In this document: piece by piece, positions 23,390-32,264 of the stretch
How positions within the stretch are numbered: the stretch's first letter is position 1
Layout of the letters: every line of letters begins with the position of its first letter
Assembly: GCF_004025965.2 (NCBI RefSeq)
Contig: NZ_SAYU02000032.1
Coordinates: 1 to 45,487 of the forward strand
DNA from: Phycicoccus flavus
Lineage (GTDB): Bacteria; Actinomycetota; Actinomycetes; Actinomycetales; Dermatophilaceae
Direction: 5' to 3'
Length of the DNA stretch: 45,487 nt
Program-made: the position numbers and the translations under genes
The notes under the pieces: generated by a model
Database searches by the model: none
What the model was told of the DNA's origin: nothing
What the model saw: only the letters and a program-made list of their open reading frames with translations

Positions 23390-24190
23390 TCAGAGCCGGA
23401 CGTAGCGGGCGCGGGCGAAGGAGTACACGCCGTACGCGGCGAACCCGAGCGCGACGAGGGTGAGGATGACCGGCCCGCCGGTCATGTCCTTGAGCGACTT
23501 CAGCGCGCCGTCGAGTCCCTTGACCTCGTTGGAGTTCGAGGTGAACGCCGCCGTCATGAAGAAGAGGCCGACGATGCCGATCGCCACGCCCTTGGCGATG
23601 TAGCCGTACTGCCCGGCGTGGACGGCCCACTCCCCCGGGTGCTCCTCGAGGTCCTCGAGGAACTTCTTCTTCCAGCCCTTGTAGACGTGGTAGGCCGCGA
23701 CCCCGAGGATGACGAGCCCGAGGATCCCGACGAGGACCGGGCCGCCCGGACCGCCCATGAGCTTCTGGGTGAAGTCCTGGGTCTGCTGGTCCCCGCCCTT
23801 GGTCCCGCCGAGCGCCGCGACCTTGAAGGTCGTGTACGCGAAGAAGCCGTACATGACGCCCTTGGCCACGAGCTTGGCGCGGTCCTTGGCCTCCTTGCTG
23901 CTCGTGATGATCCCCTCGGTGATGTTCCAGACCCCGAGGAGGACGAAGCCGACGACCCCGATCCACAGGAGGATCTGGCCACCGGTGTTGTTCGACAGCG
24001 ACTTCAGCGCACCGTTCTGGTCGGCCTGCTTCGAGCCGCCGCTGATCCCCCAGGCGACGTTGAGGGCGATGTACGCGATGAGCAGGTGCAGCCCGCCGAG
24101 GACTCCGTAGCCGATGCGGGCCCCCCACTCGACGGCGGGGCTCTCGTTGGCCTCTTCGGTGGCGTTCCTGGCCTCGGCGCTCTTGTCCAT
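23390..24190 (-). CDS. DUF1206 membrane protein
   Basis: 266 residues with six hydrophobic segments arranged as three repeats of a two-helix unit (GYGVLGGLHLLIAYIALNVAWG, then KGVMYGFFAYTTFKVAALGG, then KGVAIGIVGLFFMTAAFTSN), as expected for DUF1206. Each unit is followed by a similar loop (GALKSLSNNTGGQILL and GALKSLKDMTGGPVIL are obvious internal repeats). The function is unknown; the protein sits in the cytoplasmic membrane. On the minus strand CAGGGT, 6 bases before the ATG, may be the -10 box. Confidence 0.9.
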   Translation of the reverse strand: MDKSAEARNATEEANESPAVEWGARIGYGVLGGLHLLIAYIALNVAWGISGGSKQADQNGALKSLSNNTGGQILLWIGVVGFVLLGVWNITEGIITSSKEAKDRAKLVAKGVMYGFFAYTTFKVAALGGTKGGDQQTQDFTQKLMGGPGGPVLVGILGLVILGVAAYHVYKGWKKKFLEDLEEHPGEWAVHAGQYGYIAKGVAIGIVGLFFMTAAFTSNSNEVKGLDGALKSLKDMTGGPVILTLVALGFAAYGVYSFARARYVRL

Positions 24191-24239
24191 GGGTGCACCC
24201 TGCCACCTGCGACGATGCCGCGTACAGATGGGCGCCCGG

Positions 24240-25040
24240 TCAACCTCGCGGGACGGCGGCGAGGACGGCGACGAGACCGTCCTCGTCGACGTGGCCGGCG
24301 ACCTCGTCGGCGACGTCCTTGACCTCGTCCGGGGCGTTGCCCATGGCCACCCCGCGGGCGGCCCAGCGCAGCATCTCGAGGTCGTTGCGCTGGTCGCCGA
24401 CGGCGACGGTGAGCGCGGGCTCGACGTCGAGCAGCCGCCGCACGTGCTCCAGGGCCGCGCCCTTGGAGACGCCCTCGGGGGTGATGTCGAGCCAGGCGCT
24501 CCAGCCGACGGCGTACTCGACGCCGTGCAGGCCGATGCGCTCGGTGCCGGCGACGAACGCCTCGCTCGTGCTCTCCGGGTCGCGGATGGTCAGGCGCGTC
24601 ACGGGGTGGGCCATGAGCTCCTCGAAGGGGACGACGCGCGGGGTGCCGTCGAGCTCGCCGTCCGGGAAGGGCGCCGAGACCTTGAACCCGACGCCGACCT
24701 CCTCGACCGCGACGAGCGCCGTGGGGAACTCGGCCCGCAGCACCCGCAGCGCGGGCGCGGGGTCGAAGGTGACGGCCTCCAGCAGCTCGTAGCCGGCGTC
24801 GGCGCCGGCGTCCAGGCGCACGGTGATCGCGCCGTTGGCGCAGACGGCGTAGCCCGTGGTGATGCCGAGGGCCTCGAGCATCGGCAGCGTGCCGACGACG
24901 GCCCGGCCGGTGGCGAGGACGACGTGGTGGCCGGCGGCCATCACCTCCTGGACGGCGGTGCGGACGGGCTCGTGCAGGCGGCCGTCGTGGTCGACGGTGG
25001 TGCCGTCGATGTCGAGGCAGACCAGGTACGGGGTGCTCAT
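24240..25040 (-). CDS. HAD family (Cof-type) phosphatase
   Basis: 266 residues. Haloacid dehalogenase phosphatase of the Cof/YbiV type, probably acting on sugar or nucleotide phosphates in the cytoplasm. Motif I is VCLDIDGTTVDHDG (nucleophile Asp near residue 9), motif II is the threonine in VLATGRA, and motif III/IV is Lys in GVSKGAALEH plus VAVGDQRNDLEML. A type C2 cap lies in the middle. The ATG at 25040 is 8 bases after TAGCGT (minus strand), so the transcript is probably leaderless. Confidence 0.9.
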   Translation of the reverse strand: MSTPYLVCLDIDGTTVDHDGRLHEPVRTAVQEVMAAGHHVVLATGRAVVGTLPMLEALGITTGYAVCANGAITVRLDAGADAGYELLEAVTFDPAPALRVLRAEFPTALVAVEEVGVGFKVSAPFPDGELDGTPRVVPFEELMAHPVTRLTIRDPESTSEAFVAGTERIGLHGVEYAVGWSAWLDITPEGVSKGAALEHVRRLLDVEPALTVAVGDQRNDLEMLRWAARGVAMGNAPDEVKDVADEVAGHVDEDGLVAVLAAVPRG

Positions 25041-25048
25041 CGGGCACC

Positions 25049-25054
25049 ACGCTA
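25049..25054 (-). promoter_or_regulatory. -10 box of the HAD phosphatase gene (leaderless)
   Basis: TAGCGT on the minus strand, 8 bases before the ATG at 25040. Confidence 0.5.
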
Positions 25055-25087
25055 CCGAGGCCGGGTGAACTCCCGGTGCCGGGCGCG

Positions 25088-26320
25088 TCACTCGGGCGTG
25101 GACCAGGCCTGCCGGATCGAGAGCCGCCCGCCGGTCTGCAGCAGTGAGCGGCGGTAGAGCCGCTCCGCGACGTAGAGGACGAGCCCCGCCGCCGCGAGGA
25201 GCAGGACGAGCGCGAGCACGGCCTGCCACCACGTCGCCGTCCCCTCGAGCACCCGGGCGGGCATGACGACCGTCGAGAACGGCGGGACGAAGGAGAGCAC
25301 GACGCGGGCCGGCCCGTCGACGAGGAAGCCGGCGAAGAAGACACCGAGCACGATCATGATGAGCGGCGTGCCCGTGCTCTGCACGTCCTCGGCCCGCGAG
25401 GCCAGCGCCCCGGCCACGGCCCAGAGCGCGGCGAGCGCGACGAAGCCGCCGACGAAGAAGGCGAGGAACCAGGCGACCGGGCCGGAGACCGCCCCGAGCA
25501 CGTCGGAGTACGGCGTGAACGACAGCCCGACGAGGCCGACCGCGGCGTAGAGCAGCATCTGCAGAATGGCGATGACGCTCGTGCCGACGACCTTCCCCGC
25601 GAGCAGCTGGCGCACCGGGATGGCCGTCGCGATGATCTCGACGATGCGGGACTGCTTCTCCTCGACGACGCTGTTGGCGATGACGTAGCCGAAGGTCAGC
25701 GTCGCGATGTAGAAGAGGAAGGCGAAGACGAAGGACCCGGCCCGGGCGATCTGCGCCTGCTCGGCATCGCCCTCGAGCAGCTGGGGCGTCACCGTCGTGC
25801 CCTGCTCGAGCGCCGTGGCCGTCGTCCCGAGCCGGGTCGCCTGCTGCTCCAGCACCGTCGAGCGGACGACCTCGCGGGTCACGCCGGCCAGGGTGTCCTC
25901 CTCGGAGTCCAGGGTCGTGAGCACCCAGCCGCCCTCCCCCGGGTGCAGCCAGGCGTCGGCGTCGCCCGCGCGCACGGCGGCCCGCGCGGCGTCGGCGTCC
26001 GCCACGGGGTCGAGGGCGACCTCGACGTCCTGGCCGGACTCCGGTGCGCCCTGCACGAGCCGGTCCCCCATCGACCGGTCGGCGGCGGTGACGGCCACCG
26101 TGTAGGAGTCGGTCCGCGAGGAGTCCCACACCTGCCAGCCGAGGTAGCCGCAGATGAGGACCAGGGTGAAGGCCGTCCCGCCGAGGAAGGCCTTGTCGGT
26201 GAGCCGGACGACGATCTCGCGGCGGGCGACGAGCGCCCAGGCGGACCGTGCGGAGCCGCCGTCGGCGGTGGCCGGGCCGGGGGCGCCGGTGCGGTCGGGG
26301 GTCGTCGTGGTGCTGCTCAT
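25088..26320 (-). CDS. ABC-2 type transporter permease (NatB-like)
   Basis: 410 residues. A first membrane helix (about 45-62) is followed by a large extracellular domain (about 65-190), then five to six helices, the usual NatB/ABC-2 design. The segment NSVVEEKQSRIVEIIATAIPVRQLLAGKVVG is the conserved cytoplasmic coupling helix. With the ATPase encoded just upstream (4-base overlap of start and stop), it would form an exporter. NatAB relatives move sodium or drugs, but the substrate cannot be read from sequence. Confidence 0.88.
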   Translation of the reverse strand: MSSTTTTPDRTGAPGPATADGGSARSAWALVARREIVVRLTDKAFLGGTAFTLVLICGYLGWQVWDSSRTDSYTVAVTAADRSMGDRLVQGAPESGQDVEVALDPVADADAARAAVRAGDADAWLHPGEGGWVLTTLDSEEDTLAGVTREVVRSTVLEQQATRLGTTATALEQGTTVTPQLLEGDAEQAQIARAGSFVFAFLFYIATLTFGYVIANSVVEEKQSRIVEIIATAIPVRQLLAGKVVGTSVIAILQMLLYAAVGLVGLSFTPYSDVLGAVSGPVAWFLAFFVGGFVALAALWAVAGALASRAEDVQSTGTPLIMIVLGVFFAGFLVDGPARVVLSFVPPFSTVVMPARVLEGTATWWQAVLALVLLLAAAGLVLYVAERLYRRSLLQTGGRLSIRQAWSTPE

Positions 26321-27201
26321 CGGGCGGCCACCTCTCGGTAGATGTCGGCCAGGGCGGGTCGGACGGGGGTGAACTCGCGGACGGTGCCGCGGGCGGCGGC
26401 CTCGCGCAGGACGACCTGCTCGGCGCCGTCGTCGACGACCTCGACGAGCGCGGTCGGCCCGTCGACGTCGACGACGTGGACGCCGCGGACGTCGCGCAGC
26501 CAGCCGGTGTCGGCGTCGAGCACGACCCGGTAGCGCAGGGGTCCCCGGGCCCGCAGCTCGTCGGCGTCGCCCACCGCGACGACCCGGCCCGCGGCGAGGA
26601 TGACGAGCCGGTCGCAGAGCCGCTCGACGAGGTCGAGCTGGTGGCTGGAGAACAGGACGGGGACGCCGGCAGCGGCGTGCTCGCGCAGGACGTCGGCCAT
26701 GGCGTCGACGGCGACGGGGTCCAGGCCGGAGAACGGCTCGTCGAGGACGAGGGCGGTCGGCCCGTGCAGGAGCGCGGCGACGATCTGCACCCGCTGCTGG
26801 TTGCCGAGGCTCAGGGCCTGCAGCCGCTCGGTCGCCCGGTCGGCGAGGCCGAACCGCTCGAGGTGCCGCTCGGCCGCCTCGCGGGCGCTCGCGTCGGCCA
26901 TCCCGCGCAGCCGGGCCAGATAGACGAGCTGGTCGAGCACCCGTTGCTTCGGGTACAGGCCCCGCTCCTCGGGCATGTACCCGAAGCGCCGCTGGTCCTG
27001 CGGGGTCACCGGCCGCCCGGCCCAGCGGACCTCCCCGGCGTCGATGCCGAGCACACCCATGACCATCCGCATGGTCGTCGTCTTCCCGGCGCCGTTCCCG
27101 CCGACGAAGCCGGTGAGCATCCCCTCCCGGACCTCGAACGAGACGTCGTCGACGGCGGTGGTGTCGCCGAAGCGGCGGGTGAGTCCCTCGATCTCCAACA
27201 T
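26317..27201 (-). CDS. ABC transporter ATP-binding protein (NatA-like)
   Basis: 294 residues. Walker A GGNGAGKTT (near residue 36), Q-loop in PQDQRRFGYMPEERGLYP, signature LSLGNQQRVQ, Walker B LVLDEPFSGLDP and H-loop FSSHQLD. The C-terminal domain of about 80 residues matches NatA-type subunits (DUF4162-like). The ATG at 27201 lies 7 bases after TAGCGT (minus strand), so the exporter has its own promoter, 51 bases downstream of the response regulator gene, which may control it. Confidence 0.92.
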   Translation of the reverse strand: MLEIEGLTRRFGDTTAVDDVSFEVREGMLTGFVGGNGAGKTTTMRMVMGVLGIDAGEVRWAGRPVTPQDQRRFGYMPEERGLYPKQRVLDQLVYLARLRGMADASAREAAERHLERFGLADRATERLQALSLGNQQRVQIVAALLHGPTALVLDEPFSGLDPVAVDAMADVLREHAAAGVPVLFSSHQLDLVERLCDRLVILAAGRVVAVGDADELRARGPLRYRVVLDADTGWLRDVRGVHVVDVDGPTALVEVVDDGAEQVVLREAAARGTVREFTPVRPALADIYREVAAR

Positions 27202-27208
27202 GGCGTGG

Positions 27209-27214
27209 ACGCTA
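27209..27214 (-). promoter_or_regulatory. -10 box of the ABC exporter genes (leaderless)
   Basis: TAGCGT on the minus strand, 7 bases before the ATG at 27201, within the 51-base gap after the response regulator gene. Confidence 0.5.
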
Positions 27215-27252
27215 CGGGCGGGCAGGCCCCGCCGGATCCGCCTAGGGGATGG

Positions 27253-27966
27253 TCAGGCCTCCTTCGGCGAGATGAGACCGGCCTCGTGGGCGAGGACGAC
27301 GGCCTGCACCCGGTCGCGCAGGTGGAGCTTGGCCAGGCAGCTCGACACGTGGGTCTTGACGGTCGCCTCGCCGAGGAACAGCCGGGCGGCGATCTCGCCG
27401 TTGGAGAGCCCGCGGCCCACGAGGACGAAGACCTCCCGCTCGCGCTCGGTGAGCCGCGCGAGGCCGGGCGGGTCGGGACGGCGGGGGGCGGCGCGCTCGC
27501 CGGTCATCCGCTCGATGACCCGGCGGGTGACCTCGGGCGCGAGGATGCCCGAGCCGCGGCCGACGACCCGGACGGCGTCGACGAGCTGGTCGGGCTCGGC
27601 GTTCTTCAGCAGGAAGCCGCTGGCGCCGGCGTCGAGGGCGTCGAAGAGGTAGTCGTCGCGGTCGAAGGTGGTGAGGATGACGACCCGGCCGAGGTCCTCG
27701 GCGACGACCCGGCGGGTGGCCTCGATGCCGTCGAGCACCGGCATCTGGACGTCCATGAGGACGACGTCGGGCCGGGTCTCGCGGGCGACGACGACGGCCT
27801 CGGCGCCGTTCGCGGCCTCGCCGACGACCTCGATGTCGTCCTCGACCGAGAGCATCATCGAGAAGCCCGAGCGGACCATCGCGTGGTCGTCGACGAGGAG
27901 CACCCGGATGGGGTCGGCCCCGGCCGGCGGCCCGGCGTCCGGGAGCGGGCTGTCGTCCCGGCTCAT
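27253..27966 (-). CDS. NarL/FixJ-type response regulator
   Basis: 237 residues. Receiver domain (about 19-135) with the acidic pocket VDDH, phospho-acceptor Asp72 (VLMDVQMP), Thr (LTTFD) and Lys (LLKNAEP). A LuxR-type helix-turn-helix (about 170-232) contains LTEREREVFVLVGRGLSNGEIAARLFLGEATVKTHVS. Its start codon overlaps the stop of the histidine kinase gene (ATGA). It probably regulates the adjacent ABC exporter, as such pairs commonly do. Confidence 0.93.
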   Translation of the reverse strand: MSRDDSPLPDAGPPAGADPIRVLLVDDHAMVRSGFSMMLSVEDDIEVVGEAANGAEAVVVARETRPDVVLMDVQMPVLDGIEATRRVVAEDLGRVVILTTFDRDDYLFDALDAGASGFLLKNAEPDQLVDAVRVVGRGSGILAPEVTRRVIERMTGERAAPRRPDPPGLARLTEREREVFVLVGRGLSNGEIAARLFLGEATVKTHVSSCLAKLHLRDRVQAVVLAHEAGLISPKEA

Positions 27967-29387
27967 CGGGCGCGGGCCGGGGTGGCGGTGCGGCGGTCCG
28001 CGGAGGGCCCAGCGCCCGGTCCGGTGCCGGGGCGGGTGCCGTCGGCGCCCGAGGTCCACGGGTAGCGGACCCGCACCCGGTAGCCGCCGGTGGCGCGGGG
28101 GCCGAGGTCGACGACCCCGGAGTGCGAGGCGGCGCGCTCGCGGATCCCCAGCTGGCCGAGGCCACCGGTCGAGGTGCCCGGGCGGGGACGGCCGTCGTCG
28201 ACGACCTCGAGCTCGACGTGCCCGTCGGGGCCCCGCCGCACCCGCACGACGACCGACACCCGGGTCGCGGTCGAGTGCTTCTCGACGTTGGTCAGCGCCT
28301 CCTGCACCGTGCGGTACACCGAGTGGGCGAGCGGCGCCGGCACCACCTCGGCGGCGCCCGGGGCGGACTCGACGAGGTCGTAGGTGGCGCGGCGGCCGGC
28401 GGTGCTCGCGGCCGCCACGAGCGCCGGCAGCTGGCCGAGGCCGGGCTGCGGGGTGCGGTCGGCGGGTCCGGCGTCCACGGTCGGGGCGGTGCGCAGCGTG
28501 CCGAGCAGCCCGCGCATCGAGGTCACGGCCTCGCGCGAGGAGCCCTCGATGCCGCCGAGCGCGCGGTCGGCGGCGTCGGGGTCGCGGCCCATGACCCGCC
28601 GGGCGGCGGCGGCCTGGATGCCGATGACCGAGACGTGGTGGGCGACGACGTCGTGGAGCTCGCGAGCGATCCGGAGGCGCTCCTCGGTGACCGCGCGGGT
28701 GCGCAGCTCGCCGGCCTGGGCGCGGATGGTCCCGGCCTGGTCCTCCAGGAGCGCGCGGTCGCGGGCCGTCCGCCACATGAGCTGGCCGATGACGACCGCG
28801 CCGCCGAAGTACACGACGTTCACCGCCAGGGTGAGGAGCACGGCGGCGGGGACCGGGCCGAGGAGGCCGACCCGCTCGGTGACGTCGCCCCCGGCGGAGT
28901 CGAGGAAGCGCTGCGCGGCGTTCCCGACCGCGAACTGCAGGGCGACCCAGGAGAACATCACGACGAGGATGACGCCGACGGCGGCGAGCATCCAGCGACG
29001 GTCACGGGCCCAGGCGACGCCCGACATGATGGCGACGAAGTACACGACCTGCATCGTCAGCTGGCCCATGACCACCGGCATCGTCACGCCGACGACGACC
29101 AGGTGCGTCGCGGCCAGCGCCGCCACCGTCACCGGCCATCGCCGCCGGCCGAGCAGCAACACGGCGCCGCTGGACACCGCGAGCCACTGCGCCCAGAGCG
29201 GCGCGGTGAGCTCCTGGAGGGCGCCGACGCTGCGGACGAGCTCGAGGGTGACCAGGCCGAACGCCTCGAGGGCGAGGGCGAGGAGCACGTCGGACCGGTC
29301 GACGGCCGGACGCGGCCGCTGCCACGGGTCGTCGACGCCGAACCACCGGCCGAGCCGGACGAGCGGCGTGGGGGCGGAGGCGTCCAT
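27963..29387 (-). CDS. Sensor histidine kinase (HisKA_3 type)
   Basis: 474 residues. Six membrane helices in the first 205 residues with very short loops suggest a sensor of membrane state. The dimerisation/phospho-acceptor segment is RLRIARELHDVVAHHVSVIG with His245. The ATPase domain follows, with the N-box VQEALTNVEKHS and the G-box GGLGQLGIRERA. A Pro/Gly/Thr-rich tail ends the protein. The ATG at 29387 is 6 bases after TACGCT (minus strand), fitting a leaderless transcript. It partners with the NarL-type regulator (4-base overlap). Confidence 0.93.
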   Translation of the reverse strand: MDASAPTPLVRLGRWFGVDDPWQRPRPAVDRSDVLLALALEAFGLVTLELVRSVGALQELTAPLWAQWLAVSSGAVLLLGRRRWPVTVAALAATHLVVVGVTMPVVMGQLTMQVVYFVAIMSGVAWARDRRWMLAAVGVILVVMFSWVALQFAVGNAAQRFLDSAGGDVTERVGLLGPVPAAVLLTLAVNVVYFGGAVVIGQLMWRTARDRALLEDQAGTIRAQAGELRTRAVTEERLRIARELHDVVAHHVSVIGIQAAAARRVMGRDPDAADRALGGIEGSSREAVTSMRGLLGTLRTAPTVDAGPADRTPQPGLGQLPALVAAASTAGRRATYDLVESAPGAAEVVPAPLAHSVYRTVQEALTNVEKHSTATRVSVVVRVRRGPDGHVELEVVDDGRPRPGTSTGGLGQLGIRERAASHSGVVDLGPRATGGYRVRVRYPWTSGADGTRPGTGPGAGPSADRRTATPARAR

Positions 29388-29393
29388 GCGCCC

Positions 29394-29399
29394 AGCGTA
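29394..29399 (-). promoter_or_regulatory. -10 box of the two-component operon (leaderless)
   Basis: TACGCT on the minus strand, 6 bases before the ATG at 29387. Confidence 0.5.
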
Positions 29400-29460
29400 G
29401 GAGGGGCGGGGGCGGTCGCCCTCCCCCTCGCGGTGGAGGACGGCTCCGCCCGGGCGGGGA

Positions 29461-29466
29461 TACCGT
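29461..29466 (+). promoter_or_regulatory. -10 box of the GrpB-family gene (leaderless)
   Basis: TACCGT, 6 bases before the GTG at 29473. Confidence 0.5.
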
Positions 29467-29472
29467 GCCCGG

Positions 29473-30081
29473 GTGCCGACGCCCCAGGACATCACGACCT
29501 TCCCCGACGACACCCCGCCGCCGGGCCTCTCGCCGTACCTCGGCGGCGGCCCGTCGCCGATGGTGGCCGTCGTCGACCCGGACCCGTCGTGGCCGCAGCA
29601 GTACGCGCAGCTGGCGGAGCTCGTGCGCTCGGCGCTCGGCCTGCGGGTCCTCACCCTCGACCACGTCGGGTCGACGTCGGTCCCCGGGCTCGCCGCGAAG
29701 CCGGTGATCGACATCGTCCTCGTCGTCGCCGACCCGGACGCGGAGGATGCCTACGTGCCTCCCCTGGAGGCGGCCGGGTTCGTCCACTGGATCCGCGAGC
29801 CCTGGTTCGAGGGCCACCGGATGCTGCGGCACACCGACCCGGCGGCCAACCTGCACGTGTTCGGCCCGGACTCCCCCGCCCCGTTCCGCGACCGCGTCTT
29901 CCGCGACTGGCTGCGCGCCTGCGACGAGGACCGCGACCGCTACGCCACCGTGAAGCGCGAGGCGTCGGCGGCGGCGGTCGCGGCGGGCGAGCACGGCATG
30001 CAGTACAACGCCCGCAAGGAGGCCGTCATCCGCGAGATCCACCACCGCGCCTTCGTCGCCGCCGGCCTGCTGCCCTCCTGA
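29473..30081 (+). CDS. GrpB family protein (nucleotidyltransferase fold)
   Basis: 202 residues, GrpB/UPF0157 family. The hallmark DHVGSTSVPGLAAKPVIDIVLVV (near residues 58-80) resembles the GS...D motif of nucleotidyltransferases. Other family features are VDPDPSWPQQYAQL, HRMLRHTDPAANLHVFG and the C-terminal YNARKEAVIREI. The substrate is unknown. The GTG at 29473 is supported by a -10 box 6 bases upstream; a downstream ATG near 29560 would remove a poorly conserved N-terminus and remains possible. Confidence 0.88.
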   Translation: MPTPQDITTFPDDTPPPGLSPYLGGGPSPMVAVVDPDPSWPQQYAQLAELVRSALGLRVLTLDHVGSTSVPGLAAKPVIDIVLVVADPDAEDAYVPPLEAAGFVHWIREPWFEGHRMLRHTDPAANLHVFGPDSPAPFRDRVFRDWLRACDEDRDRYATVKREASAAAVAAGEHGMQYNARKEAVIREIHHRAFVAAGLLPS

Positions 30082-30124
30082 CCCCCGGCGGGCGGCCGCC
30101 GCCGACGGGGTCGGGGGCGCACCC

Positions 30125-30154
30125 TTGACAGCCGCGCCGGAGTCCGGCATCAAT
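30125..30154 (+). promoter_or_regulatory. Promoter of the ATC-hydrolase-like gene
   Basis: TTGACA (30125-30130) is a perfect -35 box. CATCAA (30148-30153, 17-base spacer) or ATCAAT (18-base spacer) is a weak -10 box. The GTG at 30161 follows by 6 to 7 bases, so the transcript is probably leaderless. Confidence 0.5.
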
Positions 30155-30160
30155 CACTGG

Positions 30161-30823
30161 GTGTCCAGGTCCACGTCGACGGGGCGGGCGCCCCGGCTGC
30201 CGCGGCGCGGGTGGTGGCGTCGCGCTCTGGCCGGTTCGCCACCGGCGCTCGCACGGTCCCTGCCGCCCGCAGGGCGCCTGGTGGACGAGGTCGAGTCCGA
30301 GTACCGGGTCGTCCTCGCCGACCGGCCCCCGTGGGCGCAGGAGTCGTCGGCGCTGCGCTTCCACCTCGAGCAGTCGGTGGCCCCCGCCCTCGCGGTCTAC
30401 CGGGTGCTGCAGCGCCACGGGGTCCCGCCGGAGCCGGCCCGCGCCGAGGTCGGGCGGCTCGTCGAGGCGCAGATGGCCCCGGTGCTCGGCGTCGTCGGCG
30501 CGCTCGACCGCCTCCGGCTGCCGTTCGCGGCGCTGCGCGCGCTGAACCGGCGTCTCGTCCCCCGCATGTTCCCGGCGGCCGGCTTCACCATCGACTGGGT
30601 CCGCGACGACCCCGACTCCCTCGCCTTCGACTTCTCGGCGTGCTTCTACCTGCGCGTGCTGCGGCACTACGGCGCCGGCGAGCTCACCGGGGTCTTCTGC
30701 CACGGCGACGAGCTCGCCTACGCGCGGATGCCCCGCACCCTGCGCTTCACCCGCACCGGCACCATGGCCGGCGGGGCGCCGCGGTGCGACTTCGTGCTCC
30801 ACCCGGTGCGGCGCGCCTCCTGA
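30161..30823 (+). CDS. L-2-amino-thiazoline-4-carboxylic acid hydrolase-like protein
   Basis: 220 residues. The C-terminal half matches the ATC-hydrolase domain family: ACFYLRVLRHYGAGELTGVFCHGDELAYARM, then LRFTRTGTMAGGAPRCDFVLHP, with the conserved Cys, Asp-Glu and terminal Cys-Asp. The named enzyme opens the thiazoline ring on the way to L-cysteine, but most relatives are uncharacterised, so the true substrate is unknown. I chose the GTG at 30161; the TTG at 30125 is part of a perfect -35 hexamer and is unlikely to be translated. The gene stands alone and converges with serS. Confidence 0.75.
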   Translation: MSRSTSTGRAPRLPRRGWWRRALAGSPPALARSLPPAGRLVDEVESEYRVVLADRPPWAQESSALRFHLEQSVAPALAVYRVLQRHGVPPEPARAEVGRLVEAQMAPVLGVVGALDRLRLPFAALRALNRRLVPRMFPAAGFTIDWVRDDPDSLAFDFSACFYLRVLRHYGAGELTGVFCHGDELAYARMPRTLRFTRTGTMAGGAPRCDFVLHPVRRAS

Positions 30824-30856
30824 GGACGGCGACGTCCGGCCCGCGGGGCGGAGGGC

Positions 30857-32125
30857 TCAGCGGACGGGGGTGAGCACGTCGAGACCGAGCGCCGGGCGCA
30901 ACGCCTCGGGCACGACGACGGAGCCGTCGGCCTGCTGGTGGTTCTCGAGGATGGCGACCATCCAGCGCGTCGTCGCCAGCGTGCCGTTGAGCGTCGCCGC
31001 GACCTCGTTGCCCTGCTCGCCCTTGAACCGGGTGCCCAGCCGACGGGCCTGGAAGGTCGTGCAGTTCGAGGTCGAGGTCAGCTCGCGGTGCCGGCCCTGC
31101 GAGGGCACCCAGGCCTCGCAGTCGTACTTGCGGGCCGCCGGGGTGCCGAGGTCGCCGGCCGCGGTGTCGATGACCCGGTAGGGCACCTCCATCGCCGCGA
31201 GCATGTCCTTCTCGATGCGCAGGAGGTTCTCGTGCTCCGCCTGGGCGTCCTCGGGACGGCAGTAGACGAACATCTCGATCTTGTTGAACTGGTGGACGCG
31301 GATGATGCCGCGGGTGTCCTTGCCGTACGAGCCGGCCTCACGGCGGTAGCACGTCGACTGCCCGGCGTAGCGGACCGGCCCGTCGGCCAGGTCGATGACC
31401 TCGTCGGCGTGGTACCCGGCGAGCGCGACCTCCGAGGTGCCGATGAGGTACAGGTCGTCGTCGGCGAGCCGGTAGACCTCCTCGGCGTGGTGGTCGATGA
31501 AGCCGGCGCCGGCCATGACCTCGGGCTTGACGAGCGTCGGCGTGACGAGCGGGACGAACCCGAGCGCCACAGCGCGCTGCATGGCCAGCTGCAGCATCGC
31601 CGCCTCGAGCCGGGCCCCGACGCCCTTGAGGAAGTAGAAGCGGGCACCCGAGACCTTCGCGCCGCGCTCCATGTCTACGGCGTCGAGGGCGTCCATGAGG
31701 GTCAGGTGGTCGCGGGGCTCGAAGCCCTCGGCGGCGAAGTCGCGCGGGGTGCCGACCTCCTCGAGCACGACGTAGTCGTCCTCACCGCCCACGGGGACCT
31801 CGGGCTCGACGACGTTGGCGATGCGCCGCATGAGGTCGTCGAGCTCGGTCTGGGCGGCGTCGGCGTCGGCGGACAGGCGCTTGACCTCGGCGGCGACCTC
31901 CCTGGTCCGCGCCAGCAGCTGCTGCTTCTCCTCACCCTGCGCCCTCGCGACGTCCTTGCCCATCGACTTCTGCTCGGCGCGCAGCCGCTCGAAGGCGGTG
32001 AGGGAGGACCGGCGGCGCTCGTCGGCGGCGAGCACGGCGTCGACGACGCCGGCGTCCTCACCCCGGGCACGCTGGCTGGCACGCACCGCCTCGGGGTCCT
32101 CACGGAGCAGCCTGATGTCGATCAC
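30857..32125 (-). CDS. serS: Seryl-tRNA synthetase
   Basis: 422 residues, class II aminoacyl-tRNA synthetase charging tRNA-Ser. The N-terminal coiled-coil arm that binds the tRNA long arm covers about 30-105. The catalytic core has the motif 2 region [22 protein letters not shown] and motif 3 [25 protein letters not shown] marks the serine site. The GTG at 32125 gives the canonical start [12 protein letters not shown], and TAGAGT on the minus strand (32133-32138) lies 7 bases upstream, fitting a leaderless mRNA. Paired palindromes lie about 140-230 bases upstream. Confidence 0.96.
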   Translation of the reverse strand: MIDIRLLREDPEAVRASQRARGEDAGVVDAVLAADERRRSSLTAFERLRAEQKSMGKDVARAQGEEKQQLLARTREVAAEVKRLSADADAAQTELDDLMRRIANVVEPEVPVGGEDDYVVLEEVGTPRDFAAEGFEPRDHLTLMDALDAVDMERGAKVSGARFYFLKGVGARLEAAMLQLAMQRAVALGFVPLVTPTLVKPEVMAGAGFIDHHAEEVYRLADDDLYLIGTSEVALAGYHADEVIDLADGPVRYAGQSTCYRREAGSYGKDTRGIIRVHQFNKIEMFVYCRPEDAQAEHENLLRIEKDMLAAMEVPYRVIDTAAGDLGTPAARKYDCEAWVPSQGRHRELTSTSNCTTFQARRLGTRFKGEQGNEVAATLNGTLATTRWMVAILENHQQADGSVVVPEALRPALGLDVLTPVR

Positions 32126-32132
32126 CCGGCGC

Positions 32133-32138
32133 ACTCTA
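32133..32138 (-). promoter_or_regulatory. -10 box of serS (leaderless)
   Basis: TAGAGT on the minus strand, 7 bases before the GTG at 32125. Confidence 0.55.
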
Positions 32139-32264
32139 CCGAGGCTCCCGCCAGGGACCGGCGGCCCTTTCGCCGGGACACGGGCGCCCCGCCGGCGACG
32201 TCCACCGGTGCGCACGTCACGCCCCGTGGGTGCGTGGAGTGCAACACCCCCCCGCCCGGCCAGC

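Noticed and set aside
30125-30160. TTG at 30125 as start of the ATC-hydrolase-like gene
   Set aside because: The TTG belongs to a perfect TTGACA -35 hexamer; the GTG at 30161 fits the promoter better.
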